Source of the DNA: an uncultured Oscillospiraceae bacterium
Lineage (GTDB): Bacteria; Bacillota_A; Clostridia; Oscillospirales; Oscillospiraceae
Direction: 5' to 3'
Assembly (NCBI GenBank): GCA_900762245.1
Contig: CAAFFR010000080.1
Coordinates: 1-61,564, forward strand
Length of the DNA: 61,564 nucleotides
Shown here: piece after piece, positions 39,615 to 48,314 of the stretch
How the letters are laid out: every line of letters begins with the position of its first letter
Position numbering within the stretch: position 1 is the stretch's first letter
Notes under the pieces: generated by a model
The model's database searches: none
Seen by the model: only the letters and a program-made list of their open reading frames with translations
Told to the model about the DNA's origin: nothing
Translations under genes and position numbers: made by a program

Positions 39615-40349
39615 ATGAAACAAAGCATTTTCGAGATTCGCAGCAACACCGCGCTGACGGATTCTGTCTATAAAATGGTTTTGGAAGGGGATACCTCTGA
39701 TATTACCAACTGCGGCCAGTTTGTGAACATTCAGCTGGATGGCATGTTCCTGCGCCGCCCCATTTCCGTCTGCGACTATGACGAAAAGACCCTGACCATC
39801 GTCTACAAGGTGGTTGGCAAGGGCACCGAGGCCATGAGCGCCATGGTGCAGGGTAAGAAGCTGGATATTCTCACCGGCCTGGGCAATGGCTATGATCTGA
39901 CCCTGGCAGGGGATAAGCCCGTGCTGCTGGGCGGCGGCGTTGGCGTGCCTCCCATGTACAACCTTGCCAAGAAGCTGATTGCGCTGGGCAAGGAGGTCAA
40001 GGTGATCCTGGGCTTCAACACCAGCAGCGAAATCTTCTATGAAGCCGAATTCAAGGCCCTGGGCTGCGATGTAACCGTCACCACCGTGGACGGCAGCTAC
40101 GGCGTGAAGGGCTTCGTTACCGATGCACTGCCTGAAAATTATACTTACTTTTACACCTGCGGCCCTGAGCCCATGCTGAAGGCGGTCTACCGGGCAACCA
40201 AGACCTTCGGCCAAATGAGCTTCGAGGAGCGGATGGGCTGCGGCTTCGGTGCCTGCATGGGCTGCTCCTGCAAGACCCTGACGGGCTACAAGCGCATCTG
40301 CAAAGAAGGCCCCGTCATGAAGAAGGAGGAAATCTTATGGGAAGCTTAA
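39615..40349 (+). CDS. pyrK: Dihydroorotate dehydrogenase electron transfer subunit
   Basis: 244 residues: FAD domain (PISVCDYDEKTLTI), NAD domain (LLGGGVGVPPMYNLAKKL) and a C-terminal [2Fe-2S] site CGFGACMGCSC plus a further Cys. It links PyrD to NAD+. Overlaps pyrD by 13 bases. Confidence 0.96.
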   Translation: MKQSIFEIRSNTALTDSVYKMVLEGDTSDITNCGQFVNIQLDGMFLRRPISVCDYDEKTLTIVYKVVGKGTEAMSAMVQGKKLDILTGLGNGYDLTLAGDKPVLLGGGVGVPPMYNLAKKLIALGKEVKVILGFNTSSEIFYEAEFKALGCDVTVTTVDGSYGVKGFVTDALPENYTYFYTCGPEPMLKAVYRATKTFGQMSFEERMGCGFGACMGCSCKTLTGYKRICKEGPVMKKEEILWEA

Positions 40350-41248
40350 ATGTAAACTTATGCGGCATTGAGCTGGAGAATCCTGTGATCCCTGCCTCCG
40401 GCACCTTCGGCTACGGCTATGAATTTGCAGAGCTCTATGATATTAACGAACTGGGCACCTTCTCCTTCAAGGGAACTACCAAGGACCCCCGCTTCGGCAA
40501 TCCTACCCCCCGCATCGCAGAATGCACCAGCGGCATGATCAATGCCGTGGGCCTGCAGAATCCCGGCGTGGAGAAGGTCATCTCTGAGGAGCTGCCCAAG
40601 CTGCGTAAATGCTTCCACAAGCCCGTGATGGCCAATGTTTCCGGTTTCTCTGTGGAGGATTATGCTTACACCTGCGAAAAGCTGGACAAGGAAGATCAGG
40701 TGGGCTGGCTGGAAGTCAACGTTTCCTGCCCCAATGTCCATGGCGGCGGCATGAGCTTCGGTACCCAGCCGGAAGCCGCTGCGGAAGTGACCCGGGCGGT
40801 GAAGGCTGTCACCACCAAGCCTGTCATCATCAAGCTTTCTCCCAATGTCACCGACATTGTTTCCATTGCCAAGGCCTGCGAGGATGCAGGCGCTGACGGC
40901 ATCAGCCTCATCAACACCATGCTGGGTATGCGCATCAATCTGCGGACTCGCAAGCCCATCATTGCCAACAAGATGGGCGGCTTCTCCGGTCCCGCCATCT
41001 TCCCGGTGGCTGTCCGGATGGTCTACCAGGTGGCAAATGCCGTTTCCATCCCCGTGGTGGGCATGGGCGGTGTCAGCTCTGCTGAGGATGTCATCGAAAT
41101 GATGCTGGCAGGTGCTACCGCCGTTGAGGTGGGCGCTGCCAATCTGGTGAACCCCTACATCTGCCGTGATATTGTTCGGGATCTGCCTGAAGTCATGGCC
41201 AAATACCGTATCAACAATTTATGTGAAATTATAGGAGGCGCAAAATAA
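40337..41248 (+). CDS. pyrD: Dihydroorotate dehydrogenase, catalytic subunit (class 1B)
   Basis: 303 residues. N-terminal NPVIPASGTFGYG, catalytic Cys in VNVSCPNVHGGG, FMN phosphate-binding GMGGVSSAEDVIEMMLAG. With PyrK it oxidises dihydroorotate using NAD+. Ends exactly where pyrF begins. Confidence 0.97.
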   Translation: MGSLNVNLCGIELENPVIPASGTFGYGYEFAELYDINELGTFSFKGTTKDPRFGNPTPRIAECTSGMINAVGLQNPGVEKVISEELPKLRKCFHKPVMANVSGFSVEDYAYTCEKLDKEDQVGWLEVNVSCPNVHGGGMSFGTQPEAAAEVTRAVKAVTTKPVIIKLSPNVTDIVSIAKACEDAGADGISLINTMLGMRINLRTRKPIIANKMGGFSGPAIFPVAVRMVYQVANAVSIPVVGMGGVSSAEDVIEMMLAGATAVEVGAANLVNPYICRDIVRDLPEVMAKYRINNLCEIIGGAK

Positions 41249-41952
41249 TGGGTAAGGACGTAATCGTAGCATGTGACTTCGCTTCTGCGGAAGCCACCTT
41301 CGCATTCCTGGATAAGTTTGCAAATTGCACTCGCAAGCCTTTCCTGAAGATCGGCATGGAGCTGTACTATGCAGAAGGCCCCAGCATCGTCAAGGAAATC
41401 AAGGCCCGCGGCCACAAGATCTTCCTGGATCTGAAGCTGCATGACATCCCCAACACCGTCAAGAAGGCTATGGCAGTTCTGAGCAACCTGGATGTGGACA
41501 TCACCAACCTCCACGCTGCCGGTACCACCGCCATGATGAAGGGCGCTCTGGAAGGTCTGACCCGTCCTGATGGCACCCGTCCTCTGCTGATCGCTGTTAC
41601 CCAGCTGACCTCCACCGATCAGGAAGCTATGGAGCGTGACCTGCTGATCAACCATCCCATCGACGAGGTGGTTATGCACTACGCTGAGACCACCAAGAAC
41701 GCCGGTCTGGACGGTATTGTCTGCTCCCCCCTGGAGGCCGGTAAGGTCCATGGCCGCTGCGGTGAGAGCTTCCTGACCATCACTCCCGGTGTCCGTTTCG
41801 CTGACGGCGACATTGGCGACCAGAAGCGCGTTATGACCCCCGCTGCTGCCAAGGAGATCGGCTCCGACTACATCGTGGTTGGCCGTCCCATCACCGCTGC
41901 TGCTGATCCCGTAGCTGCCTACGAGCGCTGCGTGGCCGAATTCTGCGATTAA
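41248..41952 (+). CDS. pyrF: Orotidine 5'-phosphate decarboxylase
   Basis: 234 residues. VACDFASAEA at the start, the catalytic FLDLKLHDIPNTVKKA motif (Lys-Asp network), and ITPGVRF near the C-terminus with the phosphate-binding VVGRPIT. Last step to UMP. Start codon overlaps the pyrD stop; GGAGG upstream. Confidence 0.97.
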   Translation: MGKDVIVACDFASAEATFAFLDKFANCTRKPFLKIGMELYYAEGPSIVKEIKARGHKIFLDLKLHDIPNTVKKAMAVLSNLDVDITNLHAAGTTAMMKGALEGLTRPDGTRPLLIAVTQLTSTDQEAMERDLLINHPIDEVVMHYAETTKNAGLDGIVCSPLEAGKVHGRCGESFLTITPGVRFADGDIGDQKRVMTPAAAKEIGSDYIVVGRPITAAADPVAAYERCVAEFCD

Positions 41953-41967
41953 GCCGAATAAAAAACA

Positions 41968-42069
41968 TGTCATTGCGAGGAGGCCGAAGGCCGACGTGGC
42001 AATCCCCTGAAGCTATCAGAAAGCCATAGGAGATTGCCACACCAGTGTGCGCACTGGTTCGCAATGACA
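41968..42069 (-). repeat. Family A repeat, copy A6 (inverted)
   Basis: 102 bp between pyrF and pyrE, in the opposite orientation to A5; ends TGTCATTGCGA / TCGCAATGACA, inner ACCAGTGTGCGCACTGGT. Confidence 0.88.
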
Positions 42070-42097
42070 CATAACTAGATACAAAGGAGACAGAAAC

Positions 42098-42751
42098 ATG
42101 GAAGCTTACAAGAGAGAGTTTATTGAGTTCCTGCAGGGTGCCGGTGTTCTGAAGTTTGGCGATTTCACTGCCAAGTCCGGCCGCAAGATTCCTTATTTTG
42201 TCAACGCCGGCATGATCAAGACCGGCGACCAGATCACCAAGATGGGTGAGTTCTATGCCAAGGCTTACTTCGACAAGCTGGGCAAGAAGCAGGCAGTCCT
42301 GTACGGCCCCGCTTACAAGGGCATCTCCCTGTCCATTTCCGCAGCCGTGGCCCTCAGCAAGAACGGCCTGAACGTTCCCTTCTTCTTTAACCGTAAGGAA
42401 GTCAAGGACCATGGCGAAGGCGGCACCTTCGTGGGCTATGTTCCCCAGGCTGGTGAGGAAATCGTCATCATCGAGGACGTTATCACCGCCGGTACCGCCA
42501 TCCGTGAGTCCATGGAGATCCTGAGCCACCTGCAGGATACCAAGGTCATCGCCACCTTCATCATGGTTGACCGCAAGGAAAAGGGCCAGACTGAGAAGGG
42601 CGCTATGCAGGAGATCGAGGAGCAGTTCGGTTTCCCCGTCTACTCCGTTGTGGATGTCTATGACATCATCGAGTATCTGGAAGAAGACCCCGCCAACGAG
42701 GAAAATGTCACCCGGATTAAGAACTATCTGGCTGTGAACGGAGCAAAATAA
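42098..42751 (+). CDS. pyrE: Orotate phosphoribosyltransferase
   Basis: 217 residues. Substrate loop [27 protein letters not shown] and the PRPP-binding motif [16 protein letters not shown]. Joins orotate to PRPP. Stop overlaps the pyrB start. Confidence 0.97.
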   Translation: MEAYKREFIEFLQGAGVLKFGDFTAKSGRKIPYFVNAGMIKTGDQITKMGEFYAKAYFDKLGKKQAVLYGPAYKGISLSISAAVALSKNGLNVPFFFNRKEVKDHGEGGTFVGYVPQAGEEIVIIEDVITAGTAIRESMEILSHLQDTKVIATFIMVDRKEKGQTEKGAMQEIEEQFGFPVYSVVDVYDIIEYLEEDPANEENVTRIKNYLAVNGAK

Positions 42752-43668
42752 TGAAAAATCTGATGAATATTACCGATCTGTCCGTGGTCGAGATCGACGA
42801 GCTGATCGCAGTCGCAGAAGACATTATTGCCAATCCCGTAAAATATCAGGATGCCTGCCGCCATAAGCTCCTGGCAACCCTGTTCTTTGAGCCTTCCACC
42901 CGTACCCGCCTCAGCTTTGAGTCTGCCATGCACCGCCTGGGCGGAAGCGTGGTGGGCTTCAGCGAAGCCGGTTCCTCCTCCTCCGCCAAGGGCGAGAGCC
43001 TGTCTGACACTGTTCAGACCGTGGGCTGCTATGCCGACATCATTGCCATGCGCCATCCCAAGGAGGGCGCTCCTGTGGTGGCCGCCCGCCGGGCAGGAGT
43101 GCCCATCATCAACGCCGGTGACGGTGCCCACAACCACCCCACCCAGACCCTGACTGACCTGCTGACCATCTGGCGCTGCAAGAAGCGCTTCAACAATCTG
43201 ACCATCGGCCTCTGCGGTGACCTGAAATTCGGCCGCACCGTCCACTCTCTGGTGGGTGCTATGGCCCGCTACAGCGGCATCAAGTTCGTTTTCATTGCCC
43301 CCGAGGAGCTGCGCTTCCCCCGGTACATCATCGAGGACGAACTGGAGAGCCGGGGTATCGAGTATAAGGAAGTTGCCACCATGGAAGAGGTCATGCCGGA
43401 ACTGGATGTGCTGTACATGACCCGTGTCCAGCGGGAGCGTTTCTTCAACGAGGCTGACTACATCCGCCTGAAGGATACCTACATCCTGACCCCCGACAAG
43501 CTGGAGCCTGCCAAGAAGGATATGATCGTCATGCACCCTCTGCCCCGTGTCAATGAGATTTCTGTTGCTGTGGACGACGATCCCCGGGCAATGTACTTCC
43601 CCCAGGCCAAGAACGGCATGTTCATCCGCATGGCCCTGATCCTGAAGATGCTGGAGGTAACTGTATGA
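42751..43668 (+). CDS. pyrB: Aspartate carbamoyltransferase catalytic subunit
   Basis: 305 residues. Carbamoyl-phosphate motif [45 protein letters not shown] and the C-terminal [10 protein letters not shown]. Forms carbamoyl-aspartate. Four-base overlap with pyrI, so a PyrB-PyrI allosteric complex is expected. Confidence 0.97.
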   Translation: MKNLMNITDLSVVEIDELIAVAEDIIANPVKYQDACRHKLLATLFFEPSTRTRLSFESAMHRLGGSVVGFSEAGSSSSAKGESLSDTVQTVGCYADIIAMRHPKEGAPVVAARRAGVPIINAGDGAHNHPTQTLTDLLTIWRCKKRFNNLTIGLCGDLKFGRTVHSLVGAMARYSGIKFVFIAPEELRFPRYIIEDELESRGIEYKEVATMEEVMPELDVLYMTRVQRERFFNEADYIRLKDTYILTPDKLEPAKKDMIVMHPLPRVNEISVAVDDDPRAMYFPQAKNGMFIRMALILKMLEVTV

Positions 43669-44078
43669 ACATCGGACATATCGAAAACGGCATCGTCCTG
43701 GACCACATCACCGCCGGAAACGGCATGAACATCTACAATGTGCTGAATCTGGGCAAGCTGGACTGCACCGTGGCCCTGATCAAGAATGCCGACAGCCCCA
43801 AGATGGGCAAGAAGGATATCATCAAGATCAGCACCCATATGGACATCGACCTGGATATTCTGGGCTATCTGGATCCCGGCATCACCGTCAATATGATCCA
43901 CGACAGCGTTATTACCGAGCGCCGCCATGTGGCACTGCCCAAGCGTGTAGTGGGTGTCATCAAGTGCAAGAACCCCCGCTGCATCACCTCCGTGGAGCGT
44001 GAAATCGTCCATGAGTTCAAGCTGACCGACCCCGCCAAGAAGGTCTACCGCTGCATTTACTGCGAACAGAAAGCCTGA
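43665..44078 (+). CDS. pyrI: Aspartate carbamoyltransferase regulatory subunit
   Basis: 137 residues. Nucleotide-binding N-terminal domain and the C-terminal zinc site CKNPRC ... CIYC (C-x4-C and C-x2-C). Binds CTP/ATP and holds the PyrB trimers together. Somewhat shorter than the E. coli protein (153). Last gene of the operon. Confidence 0.96.
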   Translation: MNIGHIENGIVLDHITAGNGMNIYNVLNLGKLDCTVALIKNADSPKMGKKDIIKISTHMDIDLDILGYLDPGITVNMIHDSVITERRHVALPKRVVGVIKCKNPRCITSVEREIVHEFKLTDPAKKVYRCIYCEQKA

Positions 44079-44086
44079 TTTCATAA

Positions 44087-44122
44087 AAAAGAACGCCAAC
44101 GGATAGTTGGCGTTCTTTTTTT
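44087..44122 (+). terminator. Terminator of the pyrimidine operon
   Basis: AAGAACGCCAAC and GTTGGCGTTCTT arms followed by TTTTTT. Confidence 0.95.
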
Positions 44123-44183
44123 GTGAAAATGCAAAGTGAATGTTGGGGTTTGGAACTATTCGATAAATTTGAATTTGACAGTA

Positions 44184-44681
44184 TTACAACTGCTTTATCT
44201 CATTGGCAATCATAGCTACGGTTTTTGCGTTGGTATCAATCTTAATGGTATTGAGTGCTTGATACATCGGTATTCTTGCTATGCTTCTCTCAATTACATC
44301 TTCAGAACGAATACCTCTTTCTACATCCATTGATAATCTTTCACACAGAGTCTTTTCATTCGATACAAGCGAGATGCATTTCACCTCACAGTTTTGTGTA
44401 TCCAGCTTCTCAAGTATGGAATCGATAATACTCTGCTCGTGCATCACCCAACAAAAGATGATATTCTCGTATGCAGAACATTTCAGAAAATTATTGAGTA
44501 AGTAACAAATATTATTCGTCACCATTGCTTTTGTTTCATCGGTTACTTGGAACGGACTTGCGTCCCAACACCAATCTCCGTCAAGAAATACGCTATTCGG
44601 TAAATTCTGTTTGAGCAGTTGGCACACAGTTGTTTTTCCAACTCCCATAGTACCACCAATCATATATAAAGTTTTCATCAT
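44184..44681 (-). CDS. AT-rich P-loop kinase-like protein
   Basis: 165 residues (the adjacent ATG at 44678 is an equally good start). P-loop GGTMGVGKTTVCQLLKQNL near the N-terminus, then LDGDWCWD and a C-terminal lid-like region with ERLSMDVERGIRSEDVIERS: the layout of small AAA_33/shikimate-kinase-like phosphotransferases. Substrate unknown. The gene and its flanks are visibly richer in A and T than all neighbours, and its codon use (many ATA, AAA, TTT) differs, pointing to recent acquisition. Confidence 0.8.
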   Translation of the reverse strand: MMKTLYMIGGTMGVGKTTVCQLLKQNLPNSVFLDGDWCWDASPFQVTDETKAMVTNNICYLLNNFLKCSAYENIIFCWVMHEQSIIDSILEKLDTQNCEVKCISLVSNEKTLCERLSMDVERGIRSEDVIERSIARIPMYQALNTIKIDTNAKTVAMIANEIKQL

Positions 44682-44781
44682 TCACACCTACAAATTCAAG
44701 TTTTGCGAACTATTACGATAGTTCAAACATTTCATTCTCTCTTAAGGGTAACACAGAGAACCCTAAAAGTCAAAGCCAAAC

Positions 44782-44824
44782 AAAAAATGCAGAATGCTGA
44801 AAGAAACTCAACATTCTGCATTTT
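44782..44824 (-). terminator. Terminator of the DUF1846 gene
   Basis: Minus-strand AAAATGCAGAATG and CATTCTGCATTTT arms with a long loop, then TTGTTTGG. Confidence 0.8.
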
Positions 44825-44832
44825 ACATTTTA

Positions 44833-46299
44833 TTAACCCTGGTATCTGGGTTCGCAGGTCAGGTTGACACCCAGGCGCTTGAAGGTCCGCTCGTCTACCT
44901 GGGACAGGATGACGGAGGAGTGGACATCGCAGCCCCGGAGCTTGCTCAGCTGCTGCATGGCATATTCAGCCATGGGATTGGAGGCGGCGGAGATGGACAG
45001 GGCGATGAGGGTCTCGTCGGTATGGAGCCGGGGATTCCGGTTGCCCAGATGGGCCACCTTCAGATGCTGGATGGGGTCCAGCGCAATGGGGGAGATGAGG
45101 TGCAGATTGCTGGGCATACCGCCGATGGCCTTCAGAGCATTTAAGAGCAGGGCAGAGGAAGCGCCCAGCAGGTCGGAGGTTTTGCCGGTGACGATGGTGC
45201 CGTCGGGCAGCTCCATGGCAGCGGCGGCATCGCCGGTTTCTTCTGCCTTTTCCAGTGCGGGGGCAACGACCTTGCGCTCAGCGGGGGTTATGCCGGCCTT
45301 TTTCATCAGCAGCTCCAGCTTCCGGATGGCCTCGTCCACCTGCTTGCCCTTCTTCTGATCGCACAGGGCTTCGTAATACCGGCGGATGATCTCCTGCCGG
45401 GAAGCCTGGCGGGCGGCTTCATCGTTGATGATGCAGTTGCCAACCATGTTGACACCCATATCCGTAGGGGACTTGTAGGGGCACTCGCCCAGAATTTTCT
45501 CAAAAATGGCCACCAGAACGGGGTAAGCTTCCACGTCCCGGTTATAGTTGACGGTGGTGACCCCGTAGGCATCCAGATGGAAGGGGTCGATCATGTTCAC
45601 ATCATTCAGGTCCGCGGTAGCCGCCTCGTAGGCCAGGTTCACGGGATGGTTGATGGACAGATTCCAGATGGGGAAGGTTTCAAACTTGGCATAGCCGGCA
45701 GTGTTGCCCCGCTTATGCTCATGATACAGCTGGCTTAAGCAGGTGGCCAGCTTGCCGCTGCCGGGACCGGGAGCGGTGACCACCACCAGAGAACGGCTGG
45801 TTTCGATGTAATCATTCTTGCCGAAGCCCTCGTCGCTGACAATGTGGGCGGTGTTGTTGGGATAGCCGGCAATGTCAAAATGGTGGTAGACCTTGATGCC
45901 CAGACCCTCCAGACGGGACTGGAATGCCTTGGCCAGATTCTGACCGTGGTACCGGGTCAGCACCACGCTGGAAACATACAGGCCAAAGCCCCGGAAAATA
46001 TCAATGAGCCGGATCACATCCCGGTCATAGGTGATGCCAAGATCGCCCCGGACCTTGTTCTTCTCAATATCATCGGCGTTGATGGCGATGACCATTTCCA
46101 CCTGATCCTTCAGCTGCAGCAGCATCCGCAGCTTACTGTCGGGCTGGAAACCGGGCAGAACGCGGGAAGCGTGGTTGTCATCGTACAGCTTGCCGCCAAA
46201 CTCCAGATACAGCTTGCCGCCGAATTTGGCAATGCGATCCCGGATATGGGCAGACTGAGTCTGCAAATACTTGTCATTATCAAAGGCTACGTTTGTCAT
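44833..46299 (-). CDS. DUF1846 (UPF0371) family protein
   Basis: 488 residues, normal length. N-terminal KFGGKLYLEFGGKLYDDNHASRVLPGF, then VVVTAPGPGSGKLATCLSQLYHE (a P-loop-like, glycine-rich motif), FPIWNLSINHPVNLAYEAATADL, and C-terminal domain. Structures are known for the family but its biochemical role is not settled; the fold suggests nucleotide or nucleoside handling. Single gene. Confidence 0.93.
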   Translation of the reverse strand: MTNVAFDNDKYLQTQSAHIRDRIAKFGGKLYLEFGGKLYDDNHASRVLPGFQPDSKLRMLLQLKDQVEMVIAINADDIEKNKVRGDLGITYDRDVIRLIDIFRGFGLYVSSVVLTRYHGQNLAKAFQSRLEGLGIKVYHHFDIAGYPNNTAHIVSDEGFGKNDYIETSRSLVVVTAPGPGSGKLATCLSQLYHEHKRGNTAGYAKFETFPIWNLSINHPVNLAYEAATADLNDVNMIDPFHLDAYGVTTVNYNRDVEAYPVLVAIFEKILGECPYKSPTDMGVNMVGNCIINDEAARQASRQEIIRRYYEALCDQKKGKQVDEAIRKLELLMKKAGITPAERKVVAPALEKAEETGDAAAAMELPDGTIVTGKTSDLLGASSALLLNALKAIGGMPSNLHLISPIALDPIQHLKVAHLGNRNPRLHTDETLIALSISAASNPMAEYAMQQLSKLRGCDVHSSVILSQVDERTFKRLGVNLTCEPRYQG

Positions 46300-46434
46300 A
46301 TTGCTCGCCTCTTTCTAAAAATCATTACCCCTTATTTTACCGCATTTTCGAAGAAATAGCAAGTGGAATCCACTGTATTTTTCAAAGGCGAAAGAAGATG
46401 CCGGGATATATTCCATCAAAATCCGACACAGCAC

Positions 46435-46463
46435 TTGTATCCATGAATCCGTGATGCTATAAT
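46435..46463 (+). promoter_or_regulatory. Promoter of the M20 peptidase gene
   Basis: TTGTAT (46435-46440), 17 bases, perfect TATAAT (46458-46463). Confidence 0.75.
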
Positions 46464-46550
46464 GAGCCTATCAATATCCGTTCCTATTTGCGATGGCGGG
46501 ATTTTTCATTGCATCAGATCGGATATTGCGTCAGAGAGGAGTGCTGTAAC

Positions 46551-47984
46551 ATGTTAGGAATGCTTATTCTTGTGCTGATCACCGTTTTTGCTGCCATCAT
46601 TGCGGTGCGGACACTGACCTTCCATCCCAAGGCCCAGCCGGAGATTTCTCAGGAGGAATACCAGTTTGACAAGAATGTAGCTGTGGATGCCCTGGCGCAG
46701 CTGGTTCGCTGCAAAACGGTATCCTACAACGATCCTGCTTTGGAAGATGATGCCGAGTTTGACAAGCTGATTGCCATGCTGCCCGGCCTGTATCCCCGGG
46801 TCTTTGATGTCTGCTCCGTGAATCAGCTGCCGGACCGGGCGCTGCTGCTTCGGTGGCCCGGAAAGTACCACGGAGACCCCGCTGTGCTGATGGCTCACTA
46901 CGATGTGGTGCCTGTTAATGAAGAAAACTGGGAGAAGCCTCCCTTGGCCGGGATTATCGAGGATGGCATTCTCTGGGGCCGTGGTACGCTGGATACCAAA
47001 GTTACCTTCAACGGCATTTTCTCCGCAGCCAATTACCTGATCGGTAAGGGCTTCCAACCGGAAAATGACATTTATTTTGCCTTCTCCGGCGGTGAGGAAG
47101 TCAACGGAAAGGGTGCTCCCAACATTGTCCGGTATTTTGAGGAGCATAATATTCAGCCTGCTATGGTAGTGGACGAAGGCGGCGCAGTTGTGGAAAATGT
47201 GTTCCCTGGCGTAAAGCAGCCCTGCGGTCTTATCGGCATTGCGGAAAAGGGCATGATGAATGCGCAGTACCGCACCGTTTCTGCCGGTGGTCATGCCTCC
47301 GCCCCCAAGCCCCATACCCCAGTGGGTGTTCTGGCAGCGGCCTGCAAGAAAGTAGAAGACCATCCCTTCAAGGCCCACATCGAAGGCCCTGCAGCCCAGA
47401 TGTTTGACACCCTGGGCCGGTATTCCACACCGCTGTATCGAATGATCTTTGCGAACATGTGGTGCTTCAGCTGGGTCATTGATTTGCTGGGCCGTATGAG
47501 CGGCGGCGAAATGAATGCGCTGGTACGCACCACCGTGGCCTTTACCCAGATGGAAGGCAGTTCTGCCCGGAATGTGATCCCGCCGGAAGCCAAAATGGTT
47601 TCCAATATGCGCCTGAACCCCCATGACAGCGTGGCATCGGCTCTGGATTACTTGAAGAAAACAGTGAACAACGAGGCTGTTGAGATCACGGTGCTGGAAT
47701 CCTTCGAACCCAGCCCCATCTCTGAAACCGGCTGCGAGGCTTGGGACAAGGTGGCCTCCGCGGTGGCATCCACCTGGAAGGGCTGCATCGTTTCCCCCTA
47801 TCTGATGGTTCAGTGTTCCGACTCCCGGCATTACGGCAGGATCTCCAACCATGTCTACCGGTTCTCAGCCATGGATATGACTGCTGAAGAGCGGGCTGCC
47901 ATCCACGGCAACAACGAACGAATCCGCACAGAAAGCGTTGCAAAGGCGGTAGAATTCTATATCCGTCTGATGAAGCAGTGTTAA
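46551..47984 (+). CDS. M20 family metallopeptidase, membrane-anchored
   Basis: 477 residues from ATG at 46551 (GAGAGGAG upstream; an earlier frame start is ignored). One N-terminal membrane helix, then the M20 core: LMAHYDVVPVN (zinc His and Asp), WGRGTLDTK (bridging Asp), FSGGEEVNG (catalytic Glu), VVDEGG, and a dimerisation domain before a final DSRHYGRIS. Length and layout fit the carboxypeptidase S / PM20D1-like group. Substrate (dipeptide, acyl-amino acid) unknown. Confidence 0.92.
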   Translation: MLGMLILVLITVFAAIIAVRTLTFHPKAQPEISQEEYQFDKNVAVDALAQLVRCKTVSYNDPALEDDAEFDKLIAMLPGLYPRVFDVCSVNQLPDRALLLRWPGKYHGDPAVLMAHYDVVPVNEENWEKPPLAGIIEDGILWGRGTLDTKVTFNGIFSAANYLIGKGFQPENDIYFAFSGGEEVNGKGAPNIVRYFEEHNIQPAMVVDEGGAVVENVFPGVKQPCGLIGIAEKGMMNAQYRTVSAGGHASAPKPHTPVGVLAAACKKVEDHPFKAHIEGPAAQMFDTLGRYSTPLYRMIFANMWCFSWVIDLLGRMSGGEMNALVRTTVAFTQMEGSSARNVIPPEAKMVSNMRLNPHDSVASALDYLKKTVNNEAVEITVLESFEPSPISETGCEAWDKVASAVASTWKGCIVSPYLMVQCSDSRHYGRISNHVYRFSAMDMTAEERAAIHGNNERIRTESVAKAVEFYIRLMKQC

Positions 47985-47996
47985 CCCAATAAAGCA

Positions 47997-48020
47997 GGGG
48001 AGAGCCGGGAGGCTCTCCCC
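47997..48020 (+). terminator. Terminator of the M20 gene
   Basis: GGGGAGAGCC and GGCTCTCCCC with loop GGGA, then ATTTCTG. Confidence 0.75.
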
Positions 48021-48041
48021 ATTTCTGAAGTTTCATACTGT

Positions 48042-48189
48042 TTTCAAATTGAACTATTTAAGTTCAATTTGAAAGACACCGCCTATCGGCGCTGTCGATT
48101 TTATGATTTTCGAATTGGAAAATCATAAAATCCCGTCTCATTATGATCTTCATATTAAAAACTTTAACCCTTCGGCTTAAAGTTTTTAA
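48042..48189. repeat. Chain of AT-rich perfect hairpins
   Basis: Three long perfect stems in 148 bases: TTTCAAATTGAACT/its complement (48042-48074, 14 bp), GATTTTATGATTTTC/complement (48097-48132, 15 bp), TTAAAAACTTTAA/complement (48155-48189, 13 bp). The 22-base spacers also contain weaker dyads (GACA-CGCC/GGCG-TGTC and TATGA/TCATA). Hairpin starts are 55 and 58 bases apart. No gene; it lies between convergent genes, each with its own terminator. Confidence 0.75.
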
Positions 48190-48237
48190 TTGAATATCAG
48201 TATCACACCAACATGACGCAGGTAAAGAAGTCGTTTT

Positions 48238-48273
48238 CAAAAAGAAAATCCCGGCAGCGGTTACGCTGCCGGG
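48238..48273 (-). terminator. Terminator of the surface protein gene
   Basis: CCCGGCAGCG and CGCTGCCGGG arms; minus-strand transcripts then read ATTTTCTTTTTG. Confidence 0.93.
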
Positions 48274-48314
48274 TATTTTCATTAGGATGTGGTTCGTTCC
48301 TATCAGAGGGTTGC

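Noticed and set aside
10611..42069. Family A copies as a CRISPR array
   Set aside because: Copies are kilobases apart, vary in length and orientation, and no cas gene is present.
44184..44681. Toxin-antitoxin or defence island around the AT-rich gene
   Set aside because: It is a single P-loop gene with no partner; DUF1846 and pyr genes flank it directly.
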